64,000 nt of DNA from Siphonodentalium dalli (GCA_032622095.1 CP136063.1:265231426-265295425); one strand, 5' to 3'; shown: positions 47,001 through 55,756, counted from the first letter of the stretch. Program-made: numbers and translations. Notes: generated by a model not told the origin, from the sequence alone.

Positions 47001-48400
47001 TCATTACCCTACAGGCCACATTCCGCATCCGATCATCACCAATCTTATTACGGATCTTCGAGGTGACCTCTGGAAGGGAGCCATTGATTTTTTCCGAGAT
47101 CCAGCAGCCTTTTTTTGATTTCCAATTTCAATCCATCGGCACACACTGCATCCCGCATTTATCGGAGAAGTGTTTTGAAAATTTACAGGCAAGTTTACTA
47201 TTGCCTCTAGATGGGAGCTATCGTTATAGCGATTTTCGATAATAAAAAAAACATGGCCACGGGCAGCCATCTTCAAATTTAGTCTTTGCACGACTAAATC
47301 TTTTGGCACACCATACAGACCACATCCCTCATCTATCTGATCACCACAAAACTTCATGTGGTTCTTCGGGGTGGCCTCTAGATGGGAGCCAACGATTATT
47401 TCCGAAATTCGTTAAAAAAAACACGACCGCCAGCAGCCATCTTGGATCTCACTCTTTACATGACTAAATCCTTCGGCACACACTACAGGCAACATTCCTC
47501 ATTCGATTGTCACCAAACTTCATAAGGATCTTCTGGGTTACCTCTATGTGGGAGCCATCGATTATTTCCTAAATTCGTTAAAAACATGGCCGCCAGCAGG
47601 CATCGTGGATTTCAAATTTAATTACATCGGCACACATATATAGATCAAAGAAATGTTTGTAAAGTAACAGGCATGATTACGATCACTTCTAGATGAGAGC
47701 TATCGAATTCGATTCTTGATGAAAAACATGGCAGCCGGCAGCCATCTTATATTTTACTCTTCGCATAACTAAATCCTTTGGAACACCCTACAGACCAAAT
47801 CCCTCGTCTAATAATCGCCAAACTTTATAAGCAACTTCAGGTTGACATCTAGATTGGAGCCGTCGATTTTTGCGGAAATTTGTTGAACATGGCGGCCAGT
47901 GGCCATCTTGGATTTTACCTTTTTGAATGACAAGATCCTCCTGCTCAACCTACCGGCCACATACCTCATCCGATCGTCACCAAATTTCCTTTTCTTTATC
48001 GTTATATTGACTGTCAGCATAAAATTAATAACACCCCGCCCCCAGTTGAGCTATATTGTTATTGACACTTTCGTTATTTTCCAAATAAGCTGAAAATTTA
48101 TCTTATGCAATTTTGACTAAAAAATGTAACTTTATTTTCAATAACCTGAATTATTTTTGTATCCCAAATACAATTGAAATTGACAGCCATTTGACAACAA
48201 ATAGATACTTACATGCTGAGTCGTCTGAACGAATGACAATCGATATCATTGTTTGTATCTATACATATTTGCCAAAGTCCCGCGTAGGACGAATCCTGGC
48301 CCTGCGCTGTATGAATCCAAAATGGTATCGAAAATGAAATCACATTTATAACGACTGCTAGTACAGCAATGGCAAAAGCAACCTTCGCTATGGCTCCCAT
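28834..48400 (-). CDS. Claudin/PMP22-family four-transmembrane protein (three exons)
   Basis: Joining 48400-48213, 45914-45754 and 29012-28834 gives 528 nt, 175 codons plus TGA. The layout is four hydrophobic segments (about residues 5-28, 72-94, 107-128, 150-170), a first extracellular loop with W28, the claudin signature GLW (41-43), C46 and C55, and a basic pair R59-R60 before transmembrane 2. Such proteins sit in the plasma membrane and build or regulate epithelial junctions. The C-terminal tail is only about five residues and lacks the PDZ-binding end of many vertebrate claudins, so PMP22/EMP-like or invertebrate claudin-like roles are equally possible. Introns are phase 2 and phase 1; both donors are GTAAGT and both acceptors TTTGCAG. 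I assign no orthologue. Confidence 0.9.
29240..31190 (+). repeat. Two-type minisatellite in intron 2
   Basis: About 60 units of 31 or 34 bp. Type A reads GGTCTCATTAGGCTATGGTT then ATGAGCCTGGT; type B reads GTCGAATTAGGTGATGGTTA then TGATGAGCCTGGT. For long stretches they alternate A-B-A-B. The array lies about 230 bp inside the intron from the exon 3 acceptor. Edge copies are more diverged than central ones. Confidence 0.95.
31191..31745. other. Unique intron 2 segment between two arrays
   Basis: A 124-codon plus-strand frame (31368-31742) is present, but it has no recognisable domain, lies antisense in the intron and overlaps a similar minus-strand frame. I treat it as chance. Confidence 0.45.
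31746..33810 (+). repeat. 31-bp minisatellite, about 66 copies
   Basis: The unit is GATATTGTGGATTTTAGCAT followed by TTCTTATGTAT, period 31 bp. Common variants are AGTATTG (for GATATTG), a 30-bp unit with GGATTTAGC, and a short unit lacking TTCTTATG. The order of variants repeats over longer stretches (compare 31806-32110 with 33005-33310), indicating segmental amplification of multi-unit blocks. Confidence 0.96.
33811..34207. other. Intron 2 segment, nothing recognised
   Basis: Unique-looking intronic sequence with no supported exon. Confidence 0.4.
34208..35592. repeat. Inverted-repeat-bounded intron segment
   Basis: 34208-34252 (TCACACACAAATGATATAAA, CGCTCTTTATGATTTCC, ATATCAGG) is inverted at 35548-35592. 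The motif CGCTCTTTAT also recurs at 34272 and in 62230-62290. The interior (about 1.3 kb) has no recognised gene but includes a TA dinucleotide run at 35073-35097. It may be an old DNA element; target duplications were not found. Confidence 0.45.
35612..36003 (+). mobile_element. Paired-hairpin MITE, piggyBac-type ends, copy 3
   Basis: TTAA flanks at 35608-35611 and 36004-36007; termini and the two hairpins are as in copy 1 and in the same orientation. It lies in claudin intron 2, so the hairpins would be transcribed within the pre-mRNA. Confidence 0.85.
36008..37138. other. Intron 2 segment, no gene
   Basis: AT-rich sequence. Two blocks resembling each other (about 36355-36480 and 36540-36660) share 'gtcacaagc.tatgg.tgaacaaatta' and 'cagcgggagagtatt/tggtgagagtatt', so a local duplication is likely. 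Confidence 0.45.
37143..37518 (+). mobile_element. Paired-hairpin MITE, piggyBac-type ends, copy 4
   Basis: TTAA flanks at 37139-37142 and 37519-37522. It is nearly identical to copy 3, with a shorter inter-hairpin spacer that lacks part of the A/T run. It is in claudin intron 2, 1.5 kb from copy 3 and in the same orientation. Confidence 0.85.
37826..37957 (+). repeat. 33-bp tandem repeat, four copies, in frame with LINE coding
   Basis: The unit CCTACCGGAGTATAAACACC plus CCGCGTGCATCAC is repeated four times with one or two changes. The 33-bp period keeps the frame, and the plus frame stays open from about 37755 through the array into the family A LINE, giving an 11-residue repeat T-L-P-E-Y-K-H-P-A-C-I. 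Confidence 0.85.
38596..40560 (+). pseudogene. Family A LINE reverse transcriptase (longest copy)
   Basis: A 654-codon frame: FGKASGIDNIKNEYIK, QNYRPITLTSC, AGFRKNYCTIDH, motif A FIDLSKAFDRAWRAG, VVRQGVNLSPILFS, motif C LLYVDDTVLLSD, LTINIAKTNAVIF, YKYLGVTFF, LLYGSEVWGFG, LELWFLKYIFKLKKSTPN, then the tail with FRTRNHRLPIETGNW. The catalytic box is YVDD instead of the YADD of sister copies. After THERTSSEM the frame is wrong: the expected GDEYHALLEC knuckle appears in another frame. The upstream frame (37958-38470) carries the linker with INRWDSEKEAEF. Confidence 0.88.
41198..41900. repeat. Interspersed repeat with G/C tract and ATGGCTGC palindromes
   Basis: 41336-41460 resembles the ends of the hAT-like family (GGTCAGGAAAATATTTCCGG, then a long C run and TTTTTTCCG). 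41575-41875 contains two blocks reading CCAAGATGGCTGC.GG.GGCC followed by 'atccatatgaagtttggtgat', inverse to the units at 47.0-47.9 kb. No gene. Confidence 0.5.
41901..44279. other. Intron 2 segment, no exon supported
   Basis: Includes C-tracts near 42305 and 42340 and a G-tract near 42686 similar to the hAT-like ends. A 78-codon minus frame at 43133-43369 has no recognised domain and no flanking splice signals I would defend. Otherwise unremarkable. Confidence 0.4.
44280..44738. mobile_element. GTGACCC-type TIR element carrying the paired-hairpin cassette, copy 1
   Basis: Ends are GTGACCCGCCATATCAAATC and its inverse, with TIRs of about 40 bp leading straight into the CCCTGTGCCAATGC boundary of the hairpin cassette. 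Two hairpins lie at about 44331-44399 and 44617-44685. The spacer contains a GAGCCCCAGAGAAACAAGAG block and a matching GTGTGGGGCTCCCTGC stretch that can pair. No target duplication is evident. Confidence 0.75.
44740..45248. other. Intron 2 segment, no gene
   Basis: Contains a small imperfect inverted repeat around CAGTCGACATAAA (44829) and GTTTACGTCGACTGGC (44907). Nothing else recognised. Confidence 0.4.
45262..45682. mobile_element. GTGACCC-type TIR element with hairpin cassette, copy 2, 13-bp duplication
   Basis: Bounded by GTGACCC and GGGTCAC and flanked by the perfect duplication ATGCAGAACATTT (45249-45261 and 45683-45695). The left hairpin has lost its second arm (GCGAGATAGGCC follows the first arm directly), while the right hairpin is complete. 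It is otherwise nearly identical to the 44280 copy. It ends only about 70 bp from the exon 2 donor side of the claudin-like gene. Confidence 0.85.
45754..45914 (-). CDS. Claudin-like gene, exon 2
   Basis: The acceptor is CTTTTGCTTTGCAG|ACCCC and the donor GGAG|GTAAGT. The first base completes the Ile codon begun in exon 1 (phase 2). It codes the end of loop 1, transmembrane 2 (AVQATETVGLILGVVGTIFL), a short intracellular loop with CVPGTKD, and the start of transmembrane 3. It ends one base into a Gly codon. Confidence 0.92.
45993..46035. mobile_element. Hairpin-cassette fragment
   Basis: CTGTGCCAATGCATTCTCTT followed by ATATATGCTGG is one arm of the 69-base hairpin; it breaks off at the apex. 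It lies in intron 1, about 80 bp upstream of the exon 2 acceptor. Confidence 0.75.
46036..46812. other. Intron 1 segment, no gene
   Basis: No exon or clear repeat recognised. Confidence 0.4.
46815..47040 (+). repeat. 32-bp minisatellite, seven copies
   Basis: The unit is CACCCTACAGGCCACATTCC plus GCATCCGATCAT, period 32 bp. One copy is CCTCATCCCTCATCC. The same words occur once per unit in the larger repeats that follow (47300-47345 and 47945-47985), so the array arose from one of them. The three overlapping plus frames across it are artefacts. Confidence 0.92.
47041..47995. repeat. Diverged tandem units with ATGGCxGCCAGCxGCCAT motif
   Basis: About five units of 150-190 bp, each with GGATCTTC.GGGTGACCTC, TAGATGGGAGCCATCGATT, AACATGGCCGCCAGCAGCCATCTTGGATTT, and a 'gactaaatcctt.ggcacaccctacaggcc' tail (motifs given in pieces as they vary). 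They are related in inverse orientation to 41575-41875 and to 27430-27460. Non-coding, in intron 1. Confidence 0.7.
48213..48400 (-). CDS. Claudin-like gene, exon 1
   Basis: Starts ATG GGA GCC at 48400 and codes residues 1-62 plus two bases of codon 63. It carries transmembrane 1 and the extracellular loop with the GLW-C-C signature. The donor is AT|GTAAGTAT, a strong match. The track frame runs three bases further only because it reads into the intron to a stop. The ATG is the first in frame and directly precedes the hydrophobic segment. Confidence 0.92.
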
Positions 48401-48562
48401 TTTGAAACACTAGAATTCTCACGAAAAAATAAAATGGCTGAGAACAAGTTAGACCAAATAGTTCGACACTCCAGGTCACAATATAGCTGACGCCTTAAGT
48501 AGGTTTTCCAGATTTGGAGGTAGATAATAATTATTGGAGATGCGCCTCAGTTGAGCGGAACA

Positions 48563-48574
48563 ATATTTATAAAA
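48563..48574 (-). promoter_or_regulatory. Possible TATA box of the claudin-like gene
   Basis: CTTTTATAAATATTG on the minus strand lies about 165 bp upstream of the ATG. A pyrimidine-A initiator-like CTCAACT occurs about 20 bases downstream of it (near 48550). Position and sequence fit, but AT-rich sequence yields such matches by chance. Confidence 0.3.
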
Positions 48575-48575
48575 G

Positions 48576-49134
48576 TGCTGCGTTTTATAGCAAATCGCAT
48601 TAGTGAAGTTTCTCTGCGTCGCCCATTTATTTTAATGAGCGCTTGGTTAATCCTAGTACACGTTTTCTTCGACATAAACCAGCTAGTGAAATATGTTGGG
48701 ATGATGCTGTTTTATGTCGAAGTCCCGTTTACACATCTTTCGATATCAGACTTTCCGTCCAGATTCAGTGGCGGGATTTTTCGTCACTTTTTAATAAATG
48801 TCAAAAATCTATTTTATAACGGAAATATGGACATATTACGGCCATAATGATGTATTATATTCCCACGCGGTCATTCTTGTTGTCTGCGCATTCAATATGC
48901 CGCGTAAATAGAGTAACCTCAGTCTGTGTACAAATAATGCCTGATATGTTTTTATTTTTACTTTCGTTTCAATCACATTTTACATTTTTGTTTCTGCTCT
49001 GTCTTGTAGCGTGCAAATATTCAGTGCTAATTAATTAATTAATTTACTTAAAACATTGTCTATTTGAACAATCTTATGTGGTTTCACATCATGATTTCTA
49101 AATATATTTGTCATGTATTAGTTATAGGATTATA
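48576..49134. other. Upstream region of the claudin-like gene
   Basis: Unique AT-rich sequence between the putative promoter and the foldback element. Short plus frames here (48551-49038) have no recognisable features. Confidence 0.4.
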
Positions 49135-49157
49135 CGACAGCGTAGAACCGCCACCTC

Positions 49158-49705
49158 CTCTATTGTTACTAACTTGATTAAACAAGTTACTAACTTGTTT
49201 AATCAAGTTAGTAACTTGTTTAATCAAGTTAGTAACAAAAGAGGAGGTGGCGGTTCTACGCTGCCGTAGTTAGCTAACTTGTTTAATCAAGTTAGCAAAC
49301 TTGATTAATCAAGTTACTAACTTGATTAATCCAGTTAGTAACTTGTTTAATCAAGTTAGCTAACTTGTTTAATAAAGTTAGCTAACTTGATTAATCAAGT
49401 TAGTAACTTTATTAATCAAGTTAGCTAACTTGTTTAATCAAGTTAGCTAACTTGTTTAAACAAGTTACTAACTTGTTTAATCCAGTTACTAACTTGTTTA
49501 ATCAAGTTACTAACTTGTTTAATCAAGTTAGCTAACTTGTTTAATCAAGTTAGCTAACTTGTTTAATCAAGTTACTAACTTGTTTAATCAAGTTAGCTAA
49601 CTTGATTAATCAAGTTACTAACTTGATTAATCCAGTTAGTAACTTGTTTAATCAAGTTAGCTAACTTGTTTAATCAAGTTAGCTAACTTGATTAATCAAG
49701 TTACT
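49158..49705. repeat. Self-complementary 20-22 bp satellite (left arm)
   Basis: Alternating palindromes: AACTTG(A/T)TTAATCAAGTT and GTTAGCTAAC or GTTACTAAC. Because both words are palindromic, each strand of the array can fold on itself at many registers. It continues as the right arm at 50468-50620 after the 11-bp array. Confidence 0.95.
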
Positions 49706-49732
49706 GCTGCTGCATACCGGCCGGTTTGGGGG

Positions 49733-50277
49733 TAAAAGTACATTCGAAGTACATTGGAAGTACATTGTGGAAGTACATTGTAAGTACATTGTGGAAGTAT
49801 AATATGGAAGTACATTGGAAGTACATTGGAAGTGCATTAGTGGAAGTACATTGGAAGTACATTGTGGAAGTACACTGGAAGTACATTAGTGGAAGTACAT
49901 TGGAAGTACATTGGAAATACATTGTAAAAGTATATTGTAAAAGTACATTGTGGAAGTACATTGCAAGTACATTGGAAGTACATTGGAAGTGCATTGTACA
50001 AGTATATTGTAAAGTATATTGTGGAAGTACATTGTAAGTATATTGTGGAAGTACATTGTGGAAGTACATTGGAAGTACATTGAAAGTACATTGGAAGTAC
50101 ATTGTGGAAGTACACTTGAAGTACATTGTAAAAGTATATTGTAAAAGTACATTGTGGAAGTACATTGGAAGTACATTGTGGAAGTACATTCAAAGTATAT
50201 TGGAAGTACAATGTAAGTACATTGTAAGTACATTGTAAATATATTAGTGGAAGTACATTGGAAGTACATTGGAAGTA
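49733..50277 (+). repeat. About 11-bp tandem array (GAAGTACATTG)
   Basis: Units GAAGTACATTG, with GTGGAAGTACATT and AAAGTATATTGT variants, repeat about 45 times with slips. Open frames on both strands over it are low-complexity artefacts. Confidence 0.93.
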
Positions 50278-50467
50278 CGGGTAGATATTTCTACGGCCCT
50301 ATTTTTGTGAAAAACCAAGATAGAAGTACAGCTGAATAAAACGCACAGCGGCTGCCATCTTGTTACTATCAACACCGTATAAATATGTTCAACAAGAAAA
50401 TCAGAAATCAGTATGTTTCAACCAATAGAATAACCCGACATAAAATGGCTATTGGTGATTGGTCAGA

Positions 50468-50620
50468 TGCTAACTTGATTAAACAAGTTAGCTAACTGGA
50501 TTAAACAAGTTATTAACTTGATTAAACAAGTTAGCTAACTTGATTAAACAAGTTAGTAACTTGATTAAACAAGTTAGCTAACTTGATTAAACAAGTTAGT
50601 AACTTGTTTAATCAAGTTAG
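50468..50620. repeat. Self-complementary satellite (right arm)
   Basis: AACTTGATTAAACAAGTTAG units, the continuation of the left-arm palindrome family, ending in GTTAGTAAC next to the terminal GAGGAGGTGGCGG sequence. Confidence 0.9.
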
Positions 50621-50664
50621 TAACAAAAGAGGAGGTGGCGGTTCTACGCTGCCGTAGGATTATA

Positions 50665-51737
50665 ACATAACTAATATAGCTCGCATGTGTACCATATCAA
50701 AACAAAATACGCAAATTATGCAATTCAAATAACCGTAACAACCCATAAACCCATAACTGAATTCCAAAATAAAAAAAAATTAAAATGATTTTCAGATATC
50801 TAAACATCATTAAAAACCAATGAATCATTATTGGGATATATATATATTTGTAATACGACCCTGCCTAACTATGCTTAAAAGCCATGTCCTGATTGGCCAG
50901 TGGCCCGCGTTACCATGGCTATCTCGTTCCAGTTTTGTGGTACAATTCTACTTTTTCCAATTGTACCACGTAAAAAATCGGTTTATTCAGATCGCCGCAC
51001 GCGACTTTTCCCGTCTTTTCTAACTCCGCGCAAACGGGGCATCAACGGAGTACACCTGCACCCGTAACCCTTTGAATTTTGCTACATCTTGACAATCTTG
51101 CGAATTTTCTAGCGATTTGTCGCTTGAAACCAGTTTGGTTGCCAATGAATATGGTCCAAATGATGTTATGGTATATTGATATATGTTACGACCAAAGAAA
51201 GTTACTTAATAAGTATATTAAATGACAAAATAAATCCATGGGGCCGGGCTGTGCATTCGTCGATTCGAATCTCGATCATATTCGATATTTCGGAATCAAG
51301 TTGAAAATGAAAGCGTTTGTTCACCAGTACAGAAGGGGAATAAGATTAGTTTAGTAAACTAGATCATTTAGATCGCTTTGTGTAAGGAAATTGGTCCATA
51401 GTCGATGATCATATTCATGTTGTCCCAACAACGTTAAAAACAGAAATGACCGCAATCGTATTTCCTGTGCAATTTAAATGAAACGCACGGGCGCCGCTGA
51501 AAACACATAGTTTTTTAGCCAATCACAACGATTATTTCTAGAAGAGGTGCCTCGAAAAGTTAACGGGGAAATTTCATAACAAGACAAGACATTACCAGAG
51601 TACTCCATGCAAATAAATCGAGTACGCCCAATACGAATTACACCACGAAATGTTTTCTCACCTGAGACCGAAAAAGTGCAGTATTTCGTTGACTATTCAG
51701 TCGAATTGTGACCATAAACTTTCAGTCGTATTACAAA
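50665..51737. other. Intergenic stretch with one small hairpin
   Basis: GTGGTACAATTC... ATTGTACCAC at 50937-50970 forms a short stem, echoing the GGTACAAC words of the hairpin at 51738. No gene recognised. Confidence 0.45.
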
Positions 51738-51883
51738 AGAAATAAATACACGGTGTATCGGTGTGTATGGTCAAGTTGTACCACAAAAAACTAATTGTAG
51801 GACTCCGCTACGCGTCGTCCTACAATCAGTTTGTTGTGGTACAACTTGACCATACATACCTCTACACCGTGTATTTATTTCTT
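51738..51883. mobile_element. Small foldback element (about 146 bp)
   Basis: Arms of about 65 bp: AAGAAATAAATACACGGTGT, then GTATGGTCAAGTTGTACCAC, inverted as GTGGTACAACTTGACCATAC and ACACCGTGTATTTATTTCTT. The inner loop GTAGGACTCCGCTACGCG is flanked by ATTGTAGGAC/GTCCTACAAT, so pairing continues nearly to the apex. No coding capacity. Confidence 0.8.
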
Positions 51884-53035
51884 AAATATAAAATAAATAA
51901 ATAAACGATTTTCAGATAACTACCAAAAATTGAATATGTAACATGTGTCATATGACCGGTTATAAAATAAACCGAGAATCAGCCCAATTTGTTTGGTTAA
52001 TCATGTGTGGCAACAGGAAGACGACCAGGGGCCTATACTATAGAATACAATTTTTGTAATAGCAGGCTTATTTGAGCCGTACAGAATGTGTCGAGTACTA
52101 TGGATCACTGTAATCTAACAGCGAACGCGATTTCTTGTAAATCACAAAAAGACGGCAAATCGAGTACTATCGACCACCGTTCGTTGAACGCACATATAAA
52201 CATTTGTGATTTTGTCAAGGGAAATTACTCTAATGATATATGCGAATGATATGGCAATGCCTATTTGTGTCAGTTGGTGAGTGATTTAGTTGATGAATAA
52301 AGGTACATTATGTGTGACTAGTTTCCGATACTTGGGTTATTTTGACCACAATTGCGCACGATGAAAAGTAATTTGTTCAGTATCGTGTGGACTTACCATT
52401 TTCAGATGTTTTATGTTACATATTTTTTAACGGTTTGTCGAAAAAGGTCGGCAAACACACACATCGGTTGCCGTTCAAATGGCCACATCAGCTTTATATA
52501 GCAATATTACCAAGGATGGAACCTAATTTGTCTAACTAACTTTGTATGGCTGAAATATTAGTGGGAACATCTAGACCTTAATAGTTGAAAATATAGTTGA
52601 ATATAGTCATGATTTTTATTATGGAGTCTGACGCAGGGCTCTGAATCAGTAGCCTACATGGAATATGAAAGGTAATACAATAATTGTCAAACTGAAATTA
52701 ATATCATTCTATGAATGTTTATTGAAAAACAGTAAATATTATAGACGAATTCACCACGGTCGCACAAACACACTGTATTTACAAATTTGGCTCCGACATA
52801 TGTGCCAATGTCACCATAAGAGCCCGATTTAACTTCAAATGTCCAGTTAATAGATATTTATATATGTATGTTATTAAATAAAACTGCTCTCTATTTTAGA
52901 AGTTTCATGACATTTTATATTGTCTTTATTCTATCTTGATTTGATATACTAAGTGTTTCTTCTATTATTAAATTAATTACTATTTTCATAGACTATTTTA
53001 CTACATACGTGGCAATTGTCAAACGTTGTGTAACA
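51884..53035. other. Intergenic stretch
   Basis: The motif CGAGTACTATNGA occurs near 52095 and 52160, otherwise nothing recognised. Confidence 0.4.
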
Positions 53036-53370
53036 GAGAGACATAATTTATAATGCTAGCTCCGAATGGCGAGATGTATCAGTAGGGGTACCACAGGGCT
53101 GTACTTAGATCCACTATTATTCCTTATATCTATTAATGATATAACTGAAAATATTATATGTAAACGCATTTTTTACAGACGATATATCAATATATTTAAA
53201 TTTAACATTAGCTGCCGATATAATAAATAATGGCATTCAAACTATTGTGTAATGGTCAAAAAGTGGTTAGTAAATTGTAATCCTTTGAAAACGGAAGCCT
53301 TAATAGTATCGACGATGAAATCATCTATTGTCCACCCACCATTAACGATGGCAGCATCTTAACACATGTG
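53036..53370 (+). pseudogene. Degraded LINE RT fragment (LINE B-like)
   Basis: Across shifting plus frames one can read VSVGVPQG, then PLLFLI.INDITENI, a motif C remnant F.TDDISIYL (first D changed from A), then WSKKWLVNCNPLKTEALIVS. The WSKKWLVN block matches LINE B at 16150-16175 closely. Too broken to appear as a long frame. Both ends are lost. Confidence 0.7.
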
Positions 53371-53900
53371 AAGAGAGACAGGCAGAGAGTTAATGAAGCA
53401 TGGAGAAGAGATACAGAGGACAGTGATATTGGACAATAAACAGTATGGATATAGGTCACTATGATAGAGTGGTTCTGCCAAGTAGTGAGTGGTGCATTAT
53501 ATGATAATGCGTATTTACATGACATGTTAGTTATGAGTGTTCACACATGAAATTTCCCAATACCCTCTATAAACTGAGCCCAGATACACAAATCAGGTTG
53601 CTCTACTTTTGCTTGGGTCATACATCAAAGTGTATAGCGGTGTTAGAACCAGCTTCGACAACGCTGGTCGGTGTATTTTGAACGTGCTATTGACATTACG
53701 GATTGGTCCAATTTTGGGCCCCTTAGCTAAAATATATTTGTACAATATCTGAACATTAATGCTTAATATTTTGGGAGAAAGCACCCTTTGTTTTGGGGGA
53801 TTTAGGTTTCTCCCAATGCGAAGCGTATATTTGCAAGGTAAATACTATTTTATTTGCTGACGCTTGGATATGGATGTTGAAGTTTTATTAATAATAGACC
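53371..53900. other. Intergenic stretch
   Basis: No gene or repeat recognised. Confidence 0.4.
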
Positions 53901-53902
53901 CT

Positions 53903-54478
53903 GCGCCAACATATGGAAACTCGCTCCCCTCTGTGCGCCAACATATGGAAACTCTCTCCCCTCTGTGCGCCAACACATGGAAACTCTCTCCCCTCTGTGC
54001 GCCAATATATGGAAACTCTCTCCCCTCGGTGCGCCAACATACATGTATGGAAACTCTCTCCCCTCTGTGCGCCAACATATGGAAACTCACTCCCCTCTGT
54101 GCGCCAACATATGGAAACTCTCTACCCTCTGTGCGCCAACATAAGGAAACTCTCTCCCCTCTGTGCGCCAACATATGGAAACTCTCTCCCCTCTGTGCGC
54201 CAACATATGATATGGAAACTCTCTCCCCTCTATGCGCCAACATAATGAAACTATCTCCCCTCTGTGCGCCAACAAATGCAAACTCTCTCCCTTCTGTGCG
54301 CCAACATATGGAAACTCTCTCCCCTCTGTGTGCCAACATAGGGAAACTATCTCCCCTCTGTACGCCAACATATGGAAACTCTCTCCCCTCTGTGCGCCAA
54401 CACATGGAAACTCTCCCCTCTGTGCGCCAACATATGGAAACTCTCTCCCCTCTGTGCGCCAACATAATGAAACTGTTT
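53903..54478 (+). repeat. 32-bp minisatellite, about 18 copies
   Basis: The unit is GCGCCAACATATGGAAACTC plus TCTCCCCTCTGT. Variants include CACATGG, AAGG and AATGAAACT, plus insertions of 2-6 bases. Open on both strands for over 200 codons because the unit lacks stops in several frames; the strand symmetry and slips argue against a gene. Confidence 0.95.
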
Positions 54479-55123
54479 TATGATAGAGAATAACAGTCCG
54501 CCTCTTTTGAAGTTTGTTCGCCATCTAAGAAGATCGCTTTCGAATTCTACAACACTCTTTATGTTTTTAGCCCCTTTGTCTAAATTGTACATTTTGGTAG
54601 GGTAGGGGTGGTGATGATTGCTTATTTGTATAATATTTACAAGCTTATGACAATGGTGATAATAAACAAACAAAAATGATATTATACAGGAGCGACACGG
54701 CCCAGATGGGCCGTCTTCCTGTCGCCCCTAGTATACAAACATGAAGTGGCAACTTATGATGTGAAATGATAATGAAAAGGATAGAATGTAGTTCATAATA
54801 GACAAATAAAGTATACAAACCACTTTTGGGATGCATCTACATGTATATGTGTTAATACATATGTATTGGTTGTATTCATAGGCTTATAATAAATATGTCA
54901 CTAATGATGGGGGTATGGCCGGGGCTGTTTCGAATCTTTACTGGTTAAGAAAATAATGGCTTCCGATTATCAAATGCATTGAGAGATCGTTGTTGCTGAA
55001 GCAAGTATTTGTTTCAGGTTATCGAGGAATTCATATATCGATATGTAGGAAGCAATTTCTCGTTTCGTCCCGCCAAAATGTTAAGGTGAACATACCAGAC
55101 TGCATTACAATGACTACAATGGT
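54479..55123. other. Intergenic stretch
   Basis: No gene recognised. A short block with CGGCCCAGATGGGCCG (54699-54714) is palindromic. Confidence 0.4.
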
Positions 55124-55755
55124 GGGAGGATTAGGGGTCAATGCTATATTAAGCCACTTTACAAAATGAGTTGTTGCATTTAACTTTTGTCGCATATTGC
55201 GATAAATATTTATTTTTCAATTCTTTTTTAAATCTATTTTGAGATTTTTGAGATTTTTATCCAAAGAGTTCCATATGCACGGAAACGCATGTTTGGGTAC
55301 TATAGAAGAAAAAGTCGTTCTCGTGGTTAATGCTTTCAAATTTCCAGCTTGTCGAGTATTAGCCTTTGTATATTCAAACGAATTATCAAATGATTTCGGA
55401 AGATTTCCTTTTGTCCAATAAAATACAATTGTAGCCGATTGTAACCGATACATGTCATAAAATTTTAGAATCTTTTCTTTGCGAAATATGGGCTCTGTGT
55501 GGCTTCTATACGTCCTGTTTGCCATGACACGGATGGCTTTTTTCTGTTGATTGAAAATAATATTTCCAGTGTCAGCATGACCCCAAATTGGCAACCCATA
55601 TATGAGATGACTGTGGATTAGAGAAAAGTATAAGGTTTTCAAACAGTTTTTGGGAAGTATACGTTTAACCTTATTGATGCAGTACATTGCATTGGATATC
55701 CTTGTTTTTATCATTGATATGTGATATTTGAAGGTGAGATTTTCATCAATTTAAT
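55124..55755 (-). mobile_element. LINE C-like fragment, 5'-truncated
   Basis: The minus frame from 55714 gives YCINKVKRILPKNCLKTLYF, SLIHSHLIYGLPIWGH, QKKAIRVMANRTYRSHTEPI and AFPCIWNSL, the C-terminal part of the LINE C type protein at 17.4-17.9 kb. Coding starts without an RT domain, so it is 5'-truncated at about 55750. The 3' UTR (55200-55124) is repeated at 60118-60297. Confidence 0.8.
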
Positions 55756-55756
55756 T

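Larger units (their letters stand above)
49145..50654. mobile_element. Foldback transposon with 10-bp duplication and satellite interior
   Basis: Perfect flanking duplication TAGGATTATA (49135-49144 and 50655-50664). Termini are CGACAGCGTAGAACCGCCAC and, inverted, CGGCAGCGTAGAACCGCCAC, both continuing CTCCTCT. A third copy of the terminus lies inside at 49240-49268. The arms are arrays of AACTTGTTTAATCAAGTT-type palindromes; between them is an 11-bp array and a short unique block. No transposase. A 9-11 bp duplication and satellite-like inverted arms fit foldback/MULE-like elements; superfamily unproven. Confidence 0.85.

Noticed and set aside
49701-50269. Overlapping Cys/Thr-rich frames on both strands
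   Set aside because: Low-complexity translations of the 11-bp GTACATTG array.
53845-54524. Repeat proteins of about 200 aa on both strands
   Set aside because: Both strands are equally open over a 32-bp array with indels; this is a sequence-composition effect.
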